A DNA stretch of 64,000 bases. Source: Nocardia brasiliensis ATCC 700358 (GTDB lineage: Bacteria; Actinomycetota; Actinomycetes; Mycobacteriales; Mycobacteriaceae). Within the stretch, counting starts at the first letter, position 1. Every line of letters starts with the position of its first letter. The notes beneath the pieces are model-generated. The model was not told the origin of the DNA and searched no databases. It saw only the letters and a program-made list of their open reading frames with translations. Positions 15,218-24,010 of this stretch are shown here, piece after piece. A program made the translations under genes and the position numbers. The stretch is from contig NC_018681.1 in the NCBI RefSeq assembly GCF_000250675.2, forward strand, positions 8,680,001-8,744,000, written 5' to 3'.

Positions 15218-16033
15218 TCACAGAGCGGCGTGGAGTTCGGCGGCGAATTCGTAGTCTCGCTGCCAATCCGGGCCGGTGGGGGCGAGGATGACGCGGTCGA
15301 CGCCAGCCGCGGCGTGAGCGGCGAGGTGGCCGGTGGCAGCGGCGAGGTCGGCGGGTAGATCCGGGGCCACGACAGTGACTTTCGGTGCTGGTTTGCCGAA
15401 TTCTTCGGCGAGTGCGGCCAACTCGGATATTTCCCGGGGTAGATCGGCGACATCGGGGCGCAGCGTGATCCAGCCGTCCGCGAATTCCGCCGCCCGGCGG
15501 CGTGCACGAGACCCGTTGCCTGCCACCAGAATCGGTGGGACGACCGAACCGGGCGACAGCGTTGCTTCGACGCCGTTGATCGCCGCGGGCTCGCCGGCGA
15601 TCAACGCGGGCAGCACCCGCAGCGCCTCGTCCGTGCGCCGCCCACGATCGGCGAACTCGAAACCGGCAGCGCGCCAACCGATATCACCATGCGCCGGATT
15701 CCCGGTCCCCACGCCCAGCAACAGCCGGTCGCCCGAAACGAACTGCAAACTACTGACCTGCTTCGCCGCCCACGCCGTCGGCCGCAACGCCAGCAGCATC
15801 ACGTTGTACCCCACCTTGATCCGCTCCGTCACCGCCGCCGCAGTCGCCAACACCACCGTGCTGTCCAACATCGGCGCACTCGCCACCAAATGATCCGTAG
15901 ACCAGACAGATTCGAGCCCGAGCCCCTCCGCCAGCCGAGCACTCCCCCGCACATCCCCCAAAATCGGCTGCCCCGGATCCGGCGTAGAAGTCGGCAAAAT
16001 AACACCAATCGCAAGCGCCACAGCTCTTCCCAT
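15218..16033 (-). CDS. LLM-class F420-dependent oxidoreductase
   Basis: A 271-residue luciferase-like TIM barrel. Visible marks are STDHLVASAPMLDSTVVLATAAA near residue 45, LGVGTGNPAHGD near 106 and a C-terminal VDRVILAPTGPDWQRDYEFAAELH. The family transfers hydride from reduced F420 (or FMN) to diverse substrates; the substrate here is unknown. The 5' half uses G- and T-ending codons (GCG, GTG, TTG, ACG) unlike the C-ending bias of its neighbours and of its own 3' half. No clear ribosome-binding site precedes the ATG at 16033. Confidence 0.85.
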   Translation of the reverse strand: MGRAVALAIGVILPTSTPDPGQPILGDVRGSARLAEGLGLESVWSTDHLVASAPMLDSTVVLATAAAVTERIKVGYNVMLLALRPTAWAAKQVSSLQFVSGDRLLLGVGTGNPAHGDIGWRAAGFEFADRGRRTDEALRVLPALIAGEPAAINGVEATLSPGSVVPPILVAGNGSRARRRAAEFADGWITLRPDVADLPREISELAALAEEFGKPAPKVTVVAPDLPADLAAATGHLAAHAAAGVDRVILAPTGPDWQRDYEFAAELHAAL

Positions 16034-16337
16034 CCACTAGCGAGCGCCACCCAACGCCCTTGTTTCCGTTACCAGAAACAACCTATGCCCCACCCCCGAG
16101 CGCCCCAATGCCCAAGACCCTCAACCCCATATCCCAAACGCTCACCCGCCCCATCTGCCCGCCCACACCGTAGGGCCACCCCACAGGCATCACAGACTGC
16201 CTACACCGAACCCCGGTGCGCCACACGGCAAGTCAGGGCCGTCGCTGTTGGTCCACTGCGTACTTACTGCGTACGAATGCCGACGAGCCAGGGACCTCCG
16301 ATGCGGAAGACGGGTCGGACGTGCGGTTAGACGCCGA
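16034..16337. other. Intergenic region with strong strand skew, no gene seen
   Basis: About 300 bases. The + strand is unusually C-rich and G-poor between about 15690 and 16190, then G-rich from 16300. No coding frame, hairpin terminator or repeat could be supported. It separates the F420-type gene from the 3' end of ccsB. Confidence 0.4.
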
Positions 16338-17306
16338 TTAGTTCAGCCCGGCGTAGCTGTGCAGGCCGCTGATCACCATGTTGATGATGAAGAGGTTGAA
16401 GAGCATGGCTATGAAGGCGGCTACGTTGATCCAGGCGGCTTTGGTGTCGCGCCAGCCGGAGGTGGCGCGGGCGTGCAGGTAGGCGGCGTAGAGGACCCAG
16501 GCGATGAAGGAGCAAGTTTCCTTGGGGTCCCAGCCCCAGAAGCGGCCCCAGGCGGCTTCGGCCCAGATGGCGCCGAGGATGACGCCGGCACCGAAGAGGG
16601 GGAAGCCGATGATGGTGGTTTTGTAGGCGAGCCGGTCCAGGGTGCGGGCGTCGGGGAGGCGACGGGCGATGGCGCCGAGGAAGCCGGTGGACTCGGCGCC
16701 GTCGGGCTGCCGCAGGCGGAACAGGAACAGCAGGCTGGCGACGCCGGCGAACAGGAAGACACCGCTGCCGATGCTGACGATGGTGACGTGCACGGGCAGC
16801 CAGAACGATTTCAGCGCGGGCACCACCGGGGCGGCGTCGGCGTAGAGGACGGTGCCGGCGAGGAACAGCAGGATCAGCACCGGGACGAGCAGGAACACCC
16901 ACATCGCCCGATACCGCGGCTCGCGCAGGAACAGCACACCCACGACGATGGCGGCGGCCGTCGCCATGGTGACGAACTCGTACATGTTGCCGAGCGGGAA
17001 ACGGTGGGTGGCGAAGCCGCGCAACACGATCGAGGCGATATGCAAGACGATCGCGACGACGAGCACGGAGAACGCCGTGTTGCCGAGCCGCTCGGACAGC
17101 GTCTTCGCGGGCGGGGCGGTGATCCGGCCGGGTGCGGTGGGATCGACGGCGGGACCACCGACGGCCACGAGTTCGCGCTCGGCGACCTGACGGCTGCGCG
17201 CGGTGGCGTACTGCCAGATGAGCAGCACGAGCACCAGCGCGTAGACCACGATCGCGGTCTTGAACGAGAAATCGCTGTAGCGCGCGATGGTCTCGTTGAT
17301 CGGCAT
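16338..17306 (-). CDS. ccsB: Cytochrome c maturation protein CcsB (CcsA/ResC type heme exporter)
   Basis: A 322-residue polytopic membrane protein of system II cytochrome c assembly; with ResB it moves heme across the membrane and attaches it to apocytochrome. The tryptophan-rich heme-binding motif reads WGRFWGWDPKETCSF (about 255-270), and His residues flank it (ATHRFPLGN and LPVHVTIVS, and YLHARATSG). GGGAGA lies eight bases before the ATG and two bases separate it from the resB stop, so it is the last gene of the cluster. Confidence 0.93.
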   Translation of the reverse strand: MPINETIARYSDFSFKTAIVVYALVLVLLIWQYATARSRQVAERELVAVGGPAVDPTAPGRITAPPAKTLSERLGNTAFSVLVVAIVLHIASIVLRGFATHRFPLGNMYEFVTMATAAAIVVGVLFLREPRYRAMWVFLLVPVLILLFLAGTVLYADAAPVVPALKSFWLPVHVTIVSIGSGVFLFAGVASLLFLFRLRQPDGAESTGFLGAIARRLPDARTLDRLAYKTTIIGFPLFGAGVILGAIWAEAAWGRFWGWDPKETCSFIAWVLYAAYLHARATSGWRDTKAAWINVAAFIAMLFNLFIINMVISGLHSYAGLN

Positions 17307-17308
17307 CT

Positions 17309-18991
17309 CTAGTCTCCCGTGGTCTTCGCGTCGGACGGACCGTCCAGCAGGCGCGCACGCAGCTGATCGAACTCGCCGCCCCAGCCCGCTTGATCGGTCC
17401 GAGCCAGCCCGCCCATCTCTACTACAGTGCGTCGTTTGTCCAAGGTACCGGCTGCGCTCTCGGCCGGGTAGACCCGGACCCAGATCCGCCGCCGCTTCAC
17501 CAGCAGCGAGACCAGCAGGCCGAGCATCATGATCACCGCGCTCACCAGCACCCACTGCTGCGCCGGATCGTGCGACACCTGCAGGTTCGCGAACTCCTGC
17601 GCCCCGTCGAAGGTCACCTTGGTGCCGTTGGGCAGGCTGGTCGACTCGCCGGGACGCAGGTTCACCCTGGCTTCTTTGGTCAACCGGCCCTGTTTGACCT
17701 GTTCGGTGTCGAGCGCGAACAGCGACTGCGGCTTGCCGGTGTCCAGGCCGGTGTCGCCGCGGTAGATGTCGACCGCGACGGCCGGATCGTTCATCGCGGG
17801 GAACGACGAGGTCATCAGGCTGCCGTGGAACAGCGCGGTCGGCGCGAACAGCCCTTCGATGGCGATCTGGTTCTTGCGGCGTTCCTCGTCGGTGGCGTAC
17901 ATGCCGCCCGGCGGGTCGATCCGCAGCACCCCGCTGGACAGGAAGGTCATCACGTCGTCCGGACGCCACTGGATCGATTCGGTGCGGGTCTGCCCGTTCG
18001 GGAAGGTGACGGTGAATTTCGGCGCGTAGCCGTGGCCCTGCAGGTAGATCCGGTCGCCCGCGACCCGCAGCGGATGGTTCACCTGGATGCGGGTGGACCG
18101 CCAGGTGTTGGTCTGCAGATCACCCTCGGCCTGGTATTCGATGTTCGAGGTGAACATCTCCGCCTGGCCGTTGGCCAGGTAGTCGGCCTTGAAGTCCTTG
18201 ACCCGCACGCAGATCGGCGTCATGCCGGTGCCGTCGTTGACGTTGCCCGCTTTGAACGAGTCGAACACGGCGGGCGAGGTGGTGCAGAAACCGGGGCCGT
18301 CGTTCGCGACGACGATGACGTTGCCCTCGTAGCCGAACAACTTGCCGACCGCGATGGCGACGAGCAGTCCGACCAGCGCGAGGTGGAAGACCAGGTTACC
18401 GAGCTCGCGGGTGTAGCCCTTCTCCGCGGAGAGCGTGATCTCGCCGTCCTTGGCGCCGGGCCGGACCTCGGTGCGCCAACCGCGCAATCCGGCGCGCACC
18501 TGCGCGACCACCTCGTCGGGCGTCTGCTCGGCGGTGCCGGAGTAGTGGTGCGGCAGCCGGGTCAGATTGCGCGGCGCGCGCACCGGCGGGGTGCGCAGCG
18601 CGCGGTAGTGGTCGAAGCAGCGCGGCAGGATGCAGCCGACCAGCGAAATGAACAGCAGCACATAGATGGCCGTGAACCAGAAGCTGCCGAACACGTCGAA
18701 CAACTCGAACCGGTCCATCCACGGTCCGAGCGTCGGCCGGTCGGCGATGTACTGGGCGACCTTCTGCTCGTTCAGGCTGCGCTGCGGCAGCAGGGCGCCG
18801 GGGATCGCGGCAAGCGCGAGCAGGAACAGCAGCACCAGCGCGGTGCGCATGCTGGTCAGGCCGCGCCAGGTGTTGCGCACGAACGCCAGCGCGCGCCCGG
18901 GCAGCGATTGCCGCGGCGGCCGCTGTCCGGTCGCCGGTTCGCCCGTCACTCGATCGCTTTCCGTCCTCGAATCAATGCTGTTCGTGCTCAT
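17309..18991 (-). CDS. resB: Cytochrome c biogenesis protein ResB
   Basis: A 560-residue membrane protein, partner of CcsB in the cytochrome c synthetase. It has membrane segments near 40-60, 100-125 and 190-215, a large extracytoplasmic domain (about 220-470) and a last membrane segment near residue 485 (WVLVSAVIMMLGLLVSLLVK), followed by a cytoplasmic tail with RRIWVRVYP. Start choice: the ATG at 18991 overlaps the ccdA stop as ATGA, and upstream frame is antisense-like. The C-terminal 60 residues are poorly conserved. Confidence 0.92.
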   Translation of the reverse strand: MSTNSIDSRTESDRVTGEPATGQRPPRQSLPGRALAFVRNTWRGLTSMRTALVLLFLLALAAIPGALLPQRSLNEQKVAQYIADRPTLGPWMDRFELFDVFGSFWFTAIYVLLFISLVGCILPRCFDHYRALRTPPVRAPRNLTRLPHHYSGTAEQTPDEVVAQVRAGLRGWRTEVRPGAKDGEITLSAEKGYTRELGNLVFHLALVGLLVAIAVGKLFGYEGNVIVVANDGPGFCTTSPAVFDSFKAGNVNDGTGMTPICVRVKDFKADYLANGQAEMFTSNIEYQAEGDLQTNTWRSTRIQVNHPLRVAGDRIYLQGHGYAPKFTVTFPNGQTRTESIQWRPDDVMTFLSSGVLRIDPPGGMYATDEERRKNQIAIEGLFAPTALFHGSLMTSSFPAMNDPAVAVDIYRGDTGLDTGKPQSLFALDTEQVKQGRLTKEARVNLRPGESTSLPNGTKVTFDGAQEFANLQVSHDPAQQWVLVSAVIMMLGLLVSLLVKRRRIWVRVYPAESAAGTLDKRRTVVEMGGLARTDQAGWGGEFDQLRARLLDGPSDAKTTGD

Positions 18992-19821
18992 ATCGGCAGC
19001 GTCACCTCGGAGACGAAGGCGTCGCGCACCCAGCCGACGAACTGGTCCCAGATCCCGGTGACCAGGGCCGCGCCCACCGCGACCAGCAGCAGTCCGCCGA
19101 CGACCTGGATGGTGCGCGAATTGCGCCGCAACCAGCCGACGCCGCGCAGCGCGCTGGCCGAACCGAAGGCGAGGATCACGAACGGCAGCCCGAGGCCGAG
19201 GCAGTAGGCGACGATCAGCGCCACCCCGCGCACCGCGGTGGTGCCGTCGGTACCCGCGGCGACCGCCATCACGCCGGACAGCGTGGGGCCCAGGCACGGC
19301 GTCCAGCCGAGCGCGAAGACGCCGCCGAGCAGCGGGGCGCCCGCGATGCTGGTGAGCCGGCGCGGTTGCATCCTGGTGTCGCGCTGCAGCGCGGGGACCA
19401 GGCCGATGAAGACCAGCCCCATCAGGATGGTGACCACACCGCCGATCCGTTGCAGCAGTTCACGATTGACGTTGAGTGTCTGGATGACGCCGAAAACCGT
19501 GGCGGTGGCGAGCACGAACACCACGGTGAAGCCCGCGACGAACAGCCCGGCCGCGCCCGCGACCCGCATCCGCCCGCTGCGCGCGGGCTTTTCGACCGCG
19601 ACCGAACCGCCTTGCGCCCCTTGAGCTTGCGCGACCGTCGCGGGCGGCGCCTCGGCGCCGACCAGCCCGGCCAGGTAGGACAGGTACCCGGGCACCAGCG
19701 GCACGACGCACGGCGACGCGAACGACACCAGGCCGGCCAGCAGGCAGGCGCCGAGTGCCAGCAGCAACGGCCCGGTCGCCGCGGTCTGCTGGAACGAATC
19801 ACCCACGGCGGCCAGCACCAT
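18988..19821 (-). CDS. ccdA: Thiol-disulfide transporter CcdA
   Basis: A 277-residue six-helix membrane protein that carries reducing equivalents from cytoplasmic thioredoxin to the extracytoplasmic TlpA-type protein. The two redox cysteines sit in the classic proline motifs FASPCVVPLVPGYLSYL (about 33-50) and LGWTPCLGPTLSG (about 168). ATG at 19821 is preferred over the GTG three bases earlier because GGTGG is seven bases upstream. It stands between the small hypothetical gene and resB, with an ATGA overlap to the latter. Confidence 0.93.
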   Translation of the reverse strand: MVLAAVGDSFQQTAATGPLLLALGACLLAGLVSFASPCVVPLVPGYLSYLAGLVGAEAPPATVAQAQGAQGGSVAVEKPARSGRMRVAGAAGLFVAGFTVVFVLATATVFGVIQTLNVNRELLQRIGGVVTILMGLVFIGLVPALQRDTRMQPRRLTSIAGAPLLGGVFALGWTPCLGPTLSGVMAVAAGTDGTTAVRGVALIVAYCLGLGLPFVILAFGSASALRGVGWLRRNSRTIQVVGGLLLVAVGAALVTGIWDQFVGWVRDAFVSEVTLPI

Positions 19822-19849
19822 CACCGCGCCACCGGGCTAGACGCGCGAT

Positions 19850-20101
19850 TCACCCGTTTTCACCATCCGGTGTCTGCTCGACCGGCTCTTCGTCGCCGCG
19901 CACCACGATGCGCGGTTCACGCGGTCCCTCGGTCGCGCCGAACAGCACGCCGAAGTCGAGCAACGAGTCCGCGGCCACGCTGCGCGGCACGGTGGCGATG
20001 CCCTTCCACCGGTCGTCCACGGCCCAGGCGCCGCCGATGCGGCGAGCCCCCTGCCGGGGTCGACAGGCACGCAGGGTACGGGTGCGGCGATCGCGATTCA
20101 C
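19850..20101 (-). CDS. Small conserved-position protein in the cytochrome c cluster
   Basis: An 83-residue soluble protein, Arg-rich at the start (RDRRTRTLRACRPRQGARR) and acidic at the end. Its GTG overlaps the tlpA stop as GTGA and AGGAAG lies upstream, so it is likely translated. It contains one Cys (in RACRPR) and VPRSVAADSLLDFGVLFGA but no membrane segment or CxxC. It sits between the thioredoxin and CcdA genes, which suggests a link to cytochrome c assembly, but no family is recognised and function is unknown. Confidence 0.6.
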   Translation of the reverse strand: MNRDRRTRTLRACRPRQGARRIGGAWAVDDRWKGIATVPRSVAADSLLDFGVLFGATEGPREPRIVVRGDEEPVEQTPDGENG

Positions 20102-20739
20102 TGTGCTTCCTCCGAGGCGATTTTTTGAACGATCGGTTGCAGATCGTCGGCCAGCAACGAGCGCAGGAACACCGCGGCGACGCGGTGCTGACGATCCAAG
20201 ACGAGGGTGGTGGGGATGACGCTGGTCGGGAAGTTCCCGCCGAGCGCGAGCAGCGTACGCATGGACGGGTCGTAGATGGACGGGTAGCCGACCTTGTTGT
20301 CGACCACGAAGTCCTGCGCCTTGTCCTGCTGCGGGTCCCGGACATTGATACCGAGGAAGGCAACGCCGCTGTCTTTCGTTGCCTCATAAACCTTTTCGAG
20401 CGCGGGGGCTTCGGCGCGGCAGGGTCCGCACCACTGTCCCCACAGGTTGAGCACCACGACCTTGCCCGCGAAATCGGCGACCGAGACGGTCTTGCCCGCA
20501 GTCATCAGGTCGGGCCCGGACAGCGGGCCGATGGTGCCGCGCGCGCTGGGCGGATCGTAGAAGATCTCGGTCTTGCCGCCCGGCGAGACGAATTCGAAGG
20601 TGCCGCCCGAGGCCACCGCGTCCGTACCGCCGGCGCAACCCGCGACCCCGGCGATCAAAGCCAGGCACGCGAGGAGGACGGGAACCACCCGCCGGACCGA
20701 GCGGGCAGGCGGGGTGGCGAACGCGGCGGACGAGATCAT
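20098..20739 (-). CDS. TlpA/ResA-like thioredoxin lipoprotein
   Basis: A 213-residue exported thiol-disulfide oxidoreductase that reduces apocytochrome c cysteines before heme attachment. The N-terminus has a basic region, a hydrophobic core and a lipobox-like IAGVAGC near residue 35, so it is probably a lipoprotein. The active site is LWGQWCGPCRAEAP (CxxC) near residue 100, and the cis-Pro loop is FPTSVIPTTLVLD. The ATG overlaps the stop of the phosphatase gene (ATGA). Its reductant is expected to be CcdA. Confidence 0.92.
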   Translation of the reverse strand: MISSAAFATPPARSVRRVVPVLLACLALIAGVAGCAGGTDAVASGGTFEFVSPGGKTEIFYDPPSARGTIGPLSGPDLMTAGKTVSVADFAGKVVVLNLWGQWCGPCRAEAPALEKVYEATKDSGVAFLGINVRDPQQDKAQDFVVDNKVGYPSIYDPSMRTLLALGGNFPTSVIPTTLVLDRQHRVAAVFLRSLLADDLQPIVQKIASEEAQ

Positions 20740-21773
20740 GCGCCGTGTACCGCGGGGTCCGAACCACCGGCGGGCTCGGAGTAGACGATATCGACGAGCG
20801 TGTCGCCCTGGTAGACCAGCGACGTCAGCGAGGCGAGCGAGCACTGCCGCACCCGCGGGTCGTGCCAGAGCCGCTGGCCCTGCAGGAAGCGGCGCAGCGT
20901 CCAGACCGGCAGCTGGTGCGAGACGAGCACGGCTTCGCGCCCGGCCGCCTCCACCCGCGCCTTGTTCACCGCGGCCAGCATCCGGTGCGCGATCTGCAGG
21001 TACGGCTCGCCCCAGGACGGGGTGAACGGGTCGCGCAGCTTCCACCAGTGCCGCGGTTTGCGCAGCGCGCCGTCACCGACCGAGACCCGCAGGCCCTCGA
21101 ACGTGTTGCCCGCCTCGATCAGGTTCTCGTCCGTGCGCACGATCAGGTGGTGTTGCGCGGCAATGGGTTCCGCGGTCTCCTGCGCGCGCTGCAGCGGCGA
21201 CGCGATGACCACCGCGATGTCGTGGTCGGCCAGCGTGCGCGCGACGGCGCCGGCCTGCGAGCGGCCCGCCACCGAGAGGCTGAAACCGGGCAGCCGGCCG
21301 TAGAGGATCCCGTTCGGGTTGTGCACCTCGCCGTGGCGCAGCACGTGCACGATCGTCTCGACCGGCTCGGTGCCGTGCTGGAAGGCGGCCGCCAAGGGCT
21401 TCTTGGCCTCGGAACTCGAAGCCGCACTGTCCTTTTCGTCGAGCCGAGGAGTCGGCTCCACGCCGCCGGACGCGGCGGCGGCGAACTGCGCGCCCGCGTC
21501 GATGACCGTCGAATCGGCTGCGTCGGAATCGGTGACCGGGGCGACCCCCAGCCCGGCGACGGAGCCGGCCTCGTCGGAGTCCGCGGCGTCCGACCCTGCC
21601 ACGGCAGACGCGGCGGCGGCAGCGGTCACCGGCGCCGCGCCGAGCCCGGCGAGTTCCACCCCGGGGTCGCCACCCGCGACGTCGGCAACCGGCGTCTCGG
21701 CCGGGCCTGCGGCTTCGGTGGGCTGCTCTAGCTCGCGCTTGTCGGCGTCGGGCTGATCGTGATCGGGGCTCAC
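20736..21773 (-). CDS. Histidine phosphatase with a long disordered N-terminal extension
   Basis: A 345-residue protein. Residues about 138-335 form a phosphoglycerate mutase-like histidine phosphatase: VLRHGEVHNPNG carries the catalytic His, ASPLQRAQETAEPIA the second Arg, and VLVSHQLPVW the second His. The first 135 residues are low-complexity (Ala, Asp, Gly, Pro) and contain a duplicated AGLG-APVT...DSDAADS block. The GTG overlaps the hemL stop (GTGA), which supports the long start. Members next to hemL are common in actinobacteria; the substrate is unknown. Confidence 0.88.
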   Translation of the reverse strand: MSPDHDQPDADKRELEQPTEAAGPAETPVADVAGGDPGVELAGLGAAPVTAAAAASAVAGSDAADSDEAGSVAGLGVAPVTDSDAADSTVIDAGAQFAAAASGGVEPTPRLDEKDSAASSSEAKKPLAAAFQHGTEPVETIVHVLRHGEVHNPNGILYGRLPGFSLSVAGRSQAGAVARTLADHDIAVVIASPLQRAQETAEPIAAQHHLIVRTDENLIEAGNTFEGLRVSVGDGALRKPRHWWKLRDPFTPSWGEPYLQIAHRMLAAVNKARVEAAGREAVLVSHQLPVWTLRRFLQGQRLWHDPRVRQCSLASLTSLVYQGDTLVDIVYSEPAGGSDPAVHGA

Positions 21774-23107
21774 GCGCGGGATCCTTCGGGAGTGGCGGCC
21801 GCGGCCGCGTGTGCGGCGGCGGGCAGGGCTGCGGCGATACGGTCGAACGCGTCCTCGTCGAGTGCCGCGGAGACGAACCAGGTCTCGAACGCGCTCGGCG
21901 GCGCGTACACGCCACCGTCCAGCAGGGCGTGGAAGAACGCGGGGTAGCGCCAGGTCTGGCTCGCCTTGGCGGCGGCGTAGTCGGTGACCGGGCGTTCGGT
22001 GAAGAACACGCTCACCATATTGCCCGCGAACTGCACCCGGTGCTCGACCCCGGCCGCACCCAGCGCCTCACCGAAGAGCGCGCCGAGCCGTTGGGCGTTA
22101 CGGTCCAGCGCCGCGTACACCGCGTCGTCGGCCGCGCGCAGCGTGGCGAGCCCGGCGGCGACCGCGACCGGGTTCCCGGACAGCGTGCCCGCCTGATAGA
22201 CCGGGCCGAGCGGGGCCAGGTGATTCATGATCTCGGCGCGGCCGCCGAACGCGGCGGCGGGCAGGCCGCCGCTCATCACTTTGCCGAAGGTGTAGAGGTC
22301 GGCGACGACGCCCTCGCGCCCGAACCACCCCGCCTTGCTCACCCGGAAGCCGGTCATCACCTCGTCCATGATGAGCAGCGCGCCGTGCTCGGCGGTGAGC
22401 CGGCGCAGGCCCGCGTTGAAACCGGGCTGCGGCGCGACGGTGCCCATGTTGCCCGCGGCGGCCTCGGTGATCACACAGGCGATCGAGCCGGGATGCGCGG
22501 CGAAGGCGGCGGCGACGGCCTCCAGATCGTTGTACGGCAGCACGAGGGTGTCGGCCGCCTGGGCGCCGGTGACCCCGGGGGAGGTCGGTAGCCCGAGGGT
22601 CGCCACGCCGGACCCCGCGTCGGCGAGCAACGCGTCGACATGCCCGTGATAGCAACCGGAGAACTTGATGATCTTGGCGCGTCCGGTGTAGCCGCGCGCC
22701 AGGCGCACCGCGCTCATCGTCGCCTCGGTGCCGGAGTTCACCAGGCGGACCCGATCCACCGGACCCACCCGCGCGGCGATGGCCTCGGCCAGTTCGATCT
22801 CCGCCTCGGTGGGCGCGCCGAACGACAGGCCGCCGACCGCGGCACGCCGCACCGCGTCGACCACCTCGGGATGCGCGTGGCCGAGAATCATCGGGCCCCA
22901 GGAACACACCAGGTCGACGTACTCGTTGCCGTCGGCGTCGAGCAGGGTGTAACCGTTGGCGGACGCGATGAATCGCGGTGTGCCGCCGACCGAGTTGAAG
23001 GCGCGCACCGGGGAATTGACCCCACCCGGAATCACCGAACAAGCCCGGTCGAAGAGCTGAGCGGAAACCGGCACCGATGCGCTGGTCACGCGCGGAGAAG
23101 AACTCAC
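21770..23107 (-). CDS. hemL: Glutamate-1-semialdehyde 2,1-aminomutase HemL
   Basis: PLP enzyme that makes 5-aminolevulinate from glutamate-1-semialdehyde, the product of HemA; it is the second C5-pathway step. About 445 residues. The Schiff-base Lys lies in LYTFGKVMSGGLPAA, and SGTEATMSAVRLARG plus CYHGHVD are typical of class III aminotransferases. Start is uncertain: the GTG at 23107 has GGAGG only two bases away and a GACACT seven bases back, while an in-frame GTG at 23089 is an alternative. The stop overlaps the phosphatase start. Confidence 0.93.
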   Translation of the reverse strand: MSSSPRVTSASVPVSAQLFDRACSVIPGGVNSPVRAFNSVGGTPRFIASANGYTLLDADGNEYVDLVCSWGPMILGHAHPEVVDAVRRAAVGGLSFGAPTEAEIELAEAIAARVGPVDRVRLVNSGTEATMSAVRLARGYTGRAKIIKFSGCYHGHVDALLADAGSGVATLGLPTSPGVTGAQAADTLVLPYNDLEAVAAAFAAHPGSIACVITEAAAGNMGTVAPQPGFNAGLRRLTAEHGALLIMDEVMTGFRVSKAGWFGREGVVADLYTFGKVMSGGLPAAAFGGRAEIMNHLAPLGPVYQAGTLSGNPVAVAAGLATLRAADDAVYAALDRNAQRLGALFGEALGAAGVEHRVQFAGNMVSVFFTERPVTDYAAAKASQTWRYPAFFHALLDGGVYAPPSAFETWFVSAALDEDAFDRIAAALPAAAHAAAAATPEGSRA

Positions 23108-23270
23108 GACCTCCAGTGTCGCAGCCCGCTCGGACGGGGGCGACGACAGGGGGCGGTGGTGGTGATGCACACCGCAACACGCCGGAACAACATTTACGCC
23201 GTATTCGATGGCCGGCAGATTGCCGACCCGTAATCTCGGGCGTCAACAATCATCGGCCGAGAGGGTTTTC

Positions 23271-23654
23271 ATGCGGTTTGCCATGTTCAGTGCTGCGGTG
23301 TCCACGGCGCTCGCAGGCGCGGGGATCGTGCTCGGCGCGGGTTCCGCGCAGGCGGCCGAGCCGGTCGCGCAGCCCGATCGGCTGGGGCTGCAACTGAGTC
23401 ATGAGGAAACCCGGACCGTCGCGGGCGGCCCGATCCCGGCGCTGGTCAGCATGGTGGTGCCGCTCAACCGGATCGGCGTCGGCCTGAAGCCCGATACCGG
23501 GATCTACAAGGACGAGAACGGTGGCGTGCACGCGTCGCTGCGGCAGGCGATCATGGAGGCGGCCGATCGTCCCGACGGGACGATCACCCTGTTCCTGAAC
23601 GCGCCCGGCACCCGCAACGGCCGCGTGCTCGACATCTACCAGAACTGGGGCTAG
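23271..23654 (+). CDS. Small secreted protein of unknown function
   Basis: A 127-residue protein with a Sec signal peptide: MRFAMFSAAVSTALAGAGIV followed by an Ala-rich cleavage region AGSAQAAEP near residue 31. The mature part has no Cys and includes PLNRIGVGLKPDTGIY and a C-terminal RNGRVLDIYQNWG. GAGAGGG is eight bases before the ATG, which fixes the start within a longer open frame. It is divergent from hemL. No function is recognised; similar small exported proteins are common in this group. Confidence 0.8.
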   Translation: MRFAMFSAAVSTALAGAGIVLGAGSAQAAEPVAQPDRLGLQLSHEETRTVAGGPIPALVSMVVPLNRIGVGLKPDTGIYKDENGGVHASLRQAIMEAADRPDGTITLFLNAPGTRNGRVLDIYQNWG

Positions 23655-23667
23655 CGCCGGGCTAGCC
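23649..23667. terminator. Bidirectional hairpin over the stop codon
   Basis: GGCTAGC (23649-23655) pairs with GCTAGCC (23661-23667) around a five-base loop. It contains the TAG stop of the gene to its left and lies nine bases from the stop of the converging gene. Confidence 0.5.
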
Positions 23668-23675
23668 GGACCGGC

Positions 23676-23909
23676 TCAGGCGTACATGCACGGCGCCTGC
23701 GGGACGATCGTGTGCAGGAAGCACATGAACGAGTTGTACGGGCCCGCGGAACCGGAGTCCGGCACGAGCACCGGCGCGTCGACCGCGCCCGCGGTCACCG
23801 CCGCGGGCTCCAGCGGCAGGCCGGTGTTCGCGCCCGCGGGCGCGGCGCCGATCCCGATCGCGGTGGCAAACGCCAGTGCGGCACAGACTTTCACAGCAAG
23901 CCGGTTCAT
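23676..23909 (-). CDS. Small secreted protein with C-terminal Cys pair
   Basis: A 77-residue preprotein. MNRLAVKVCAALAFATAIGI and AAPAGANTG give a clear signal peptide with cleavage near residue 27, leaving about 50 residues. The mature end has a Cys-X10-Cys arrangement (MCFLHTIVPQAPCMYA) that could form a disulfide. AGGACAGGG precedes the ATG at 23909. It belongs with two other small secreted proteins nearby. Function unknown. Confidence 0.75.
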   Translation of the reverse strand: MNRLAVKVCAALAFATAIGIGAAPAGANTGLPLEPAAVTAGAVDAPVLVPDSGSAGPYNSFMCFLHTIVPQAPCMYA

Positions 23910-24010
23910 CAAACCCTGTCCTCTTGATTGGCACGTCCGAATGACAGCCGAAATCCTAACGGCCGCAGCGGCATTGTGGCCCACCCTGGACAGCGACGCT
24001 AGCCGGCCCC

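Noticed and set aside
16307..17306. Long + strand ORF covering ccsB (16248-17312)
   Set aside because: Gly/Glu/Asp-rich shadow of a membrane-protein gene; no start signal and no recognisable domain.
20830..20850. GCGAGCGAGCA in the phosphatase gene as a third SERSER element
   Set aside because: It lies inside a conserved coding region in another frame and lacks the rest of the element.
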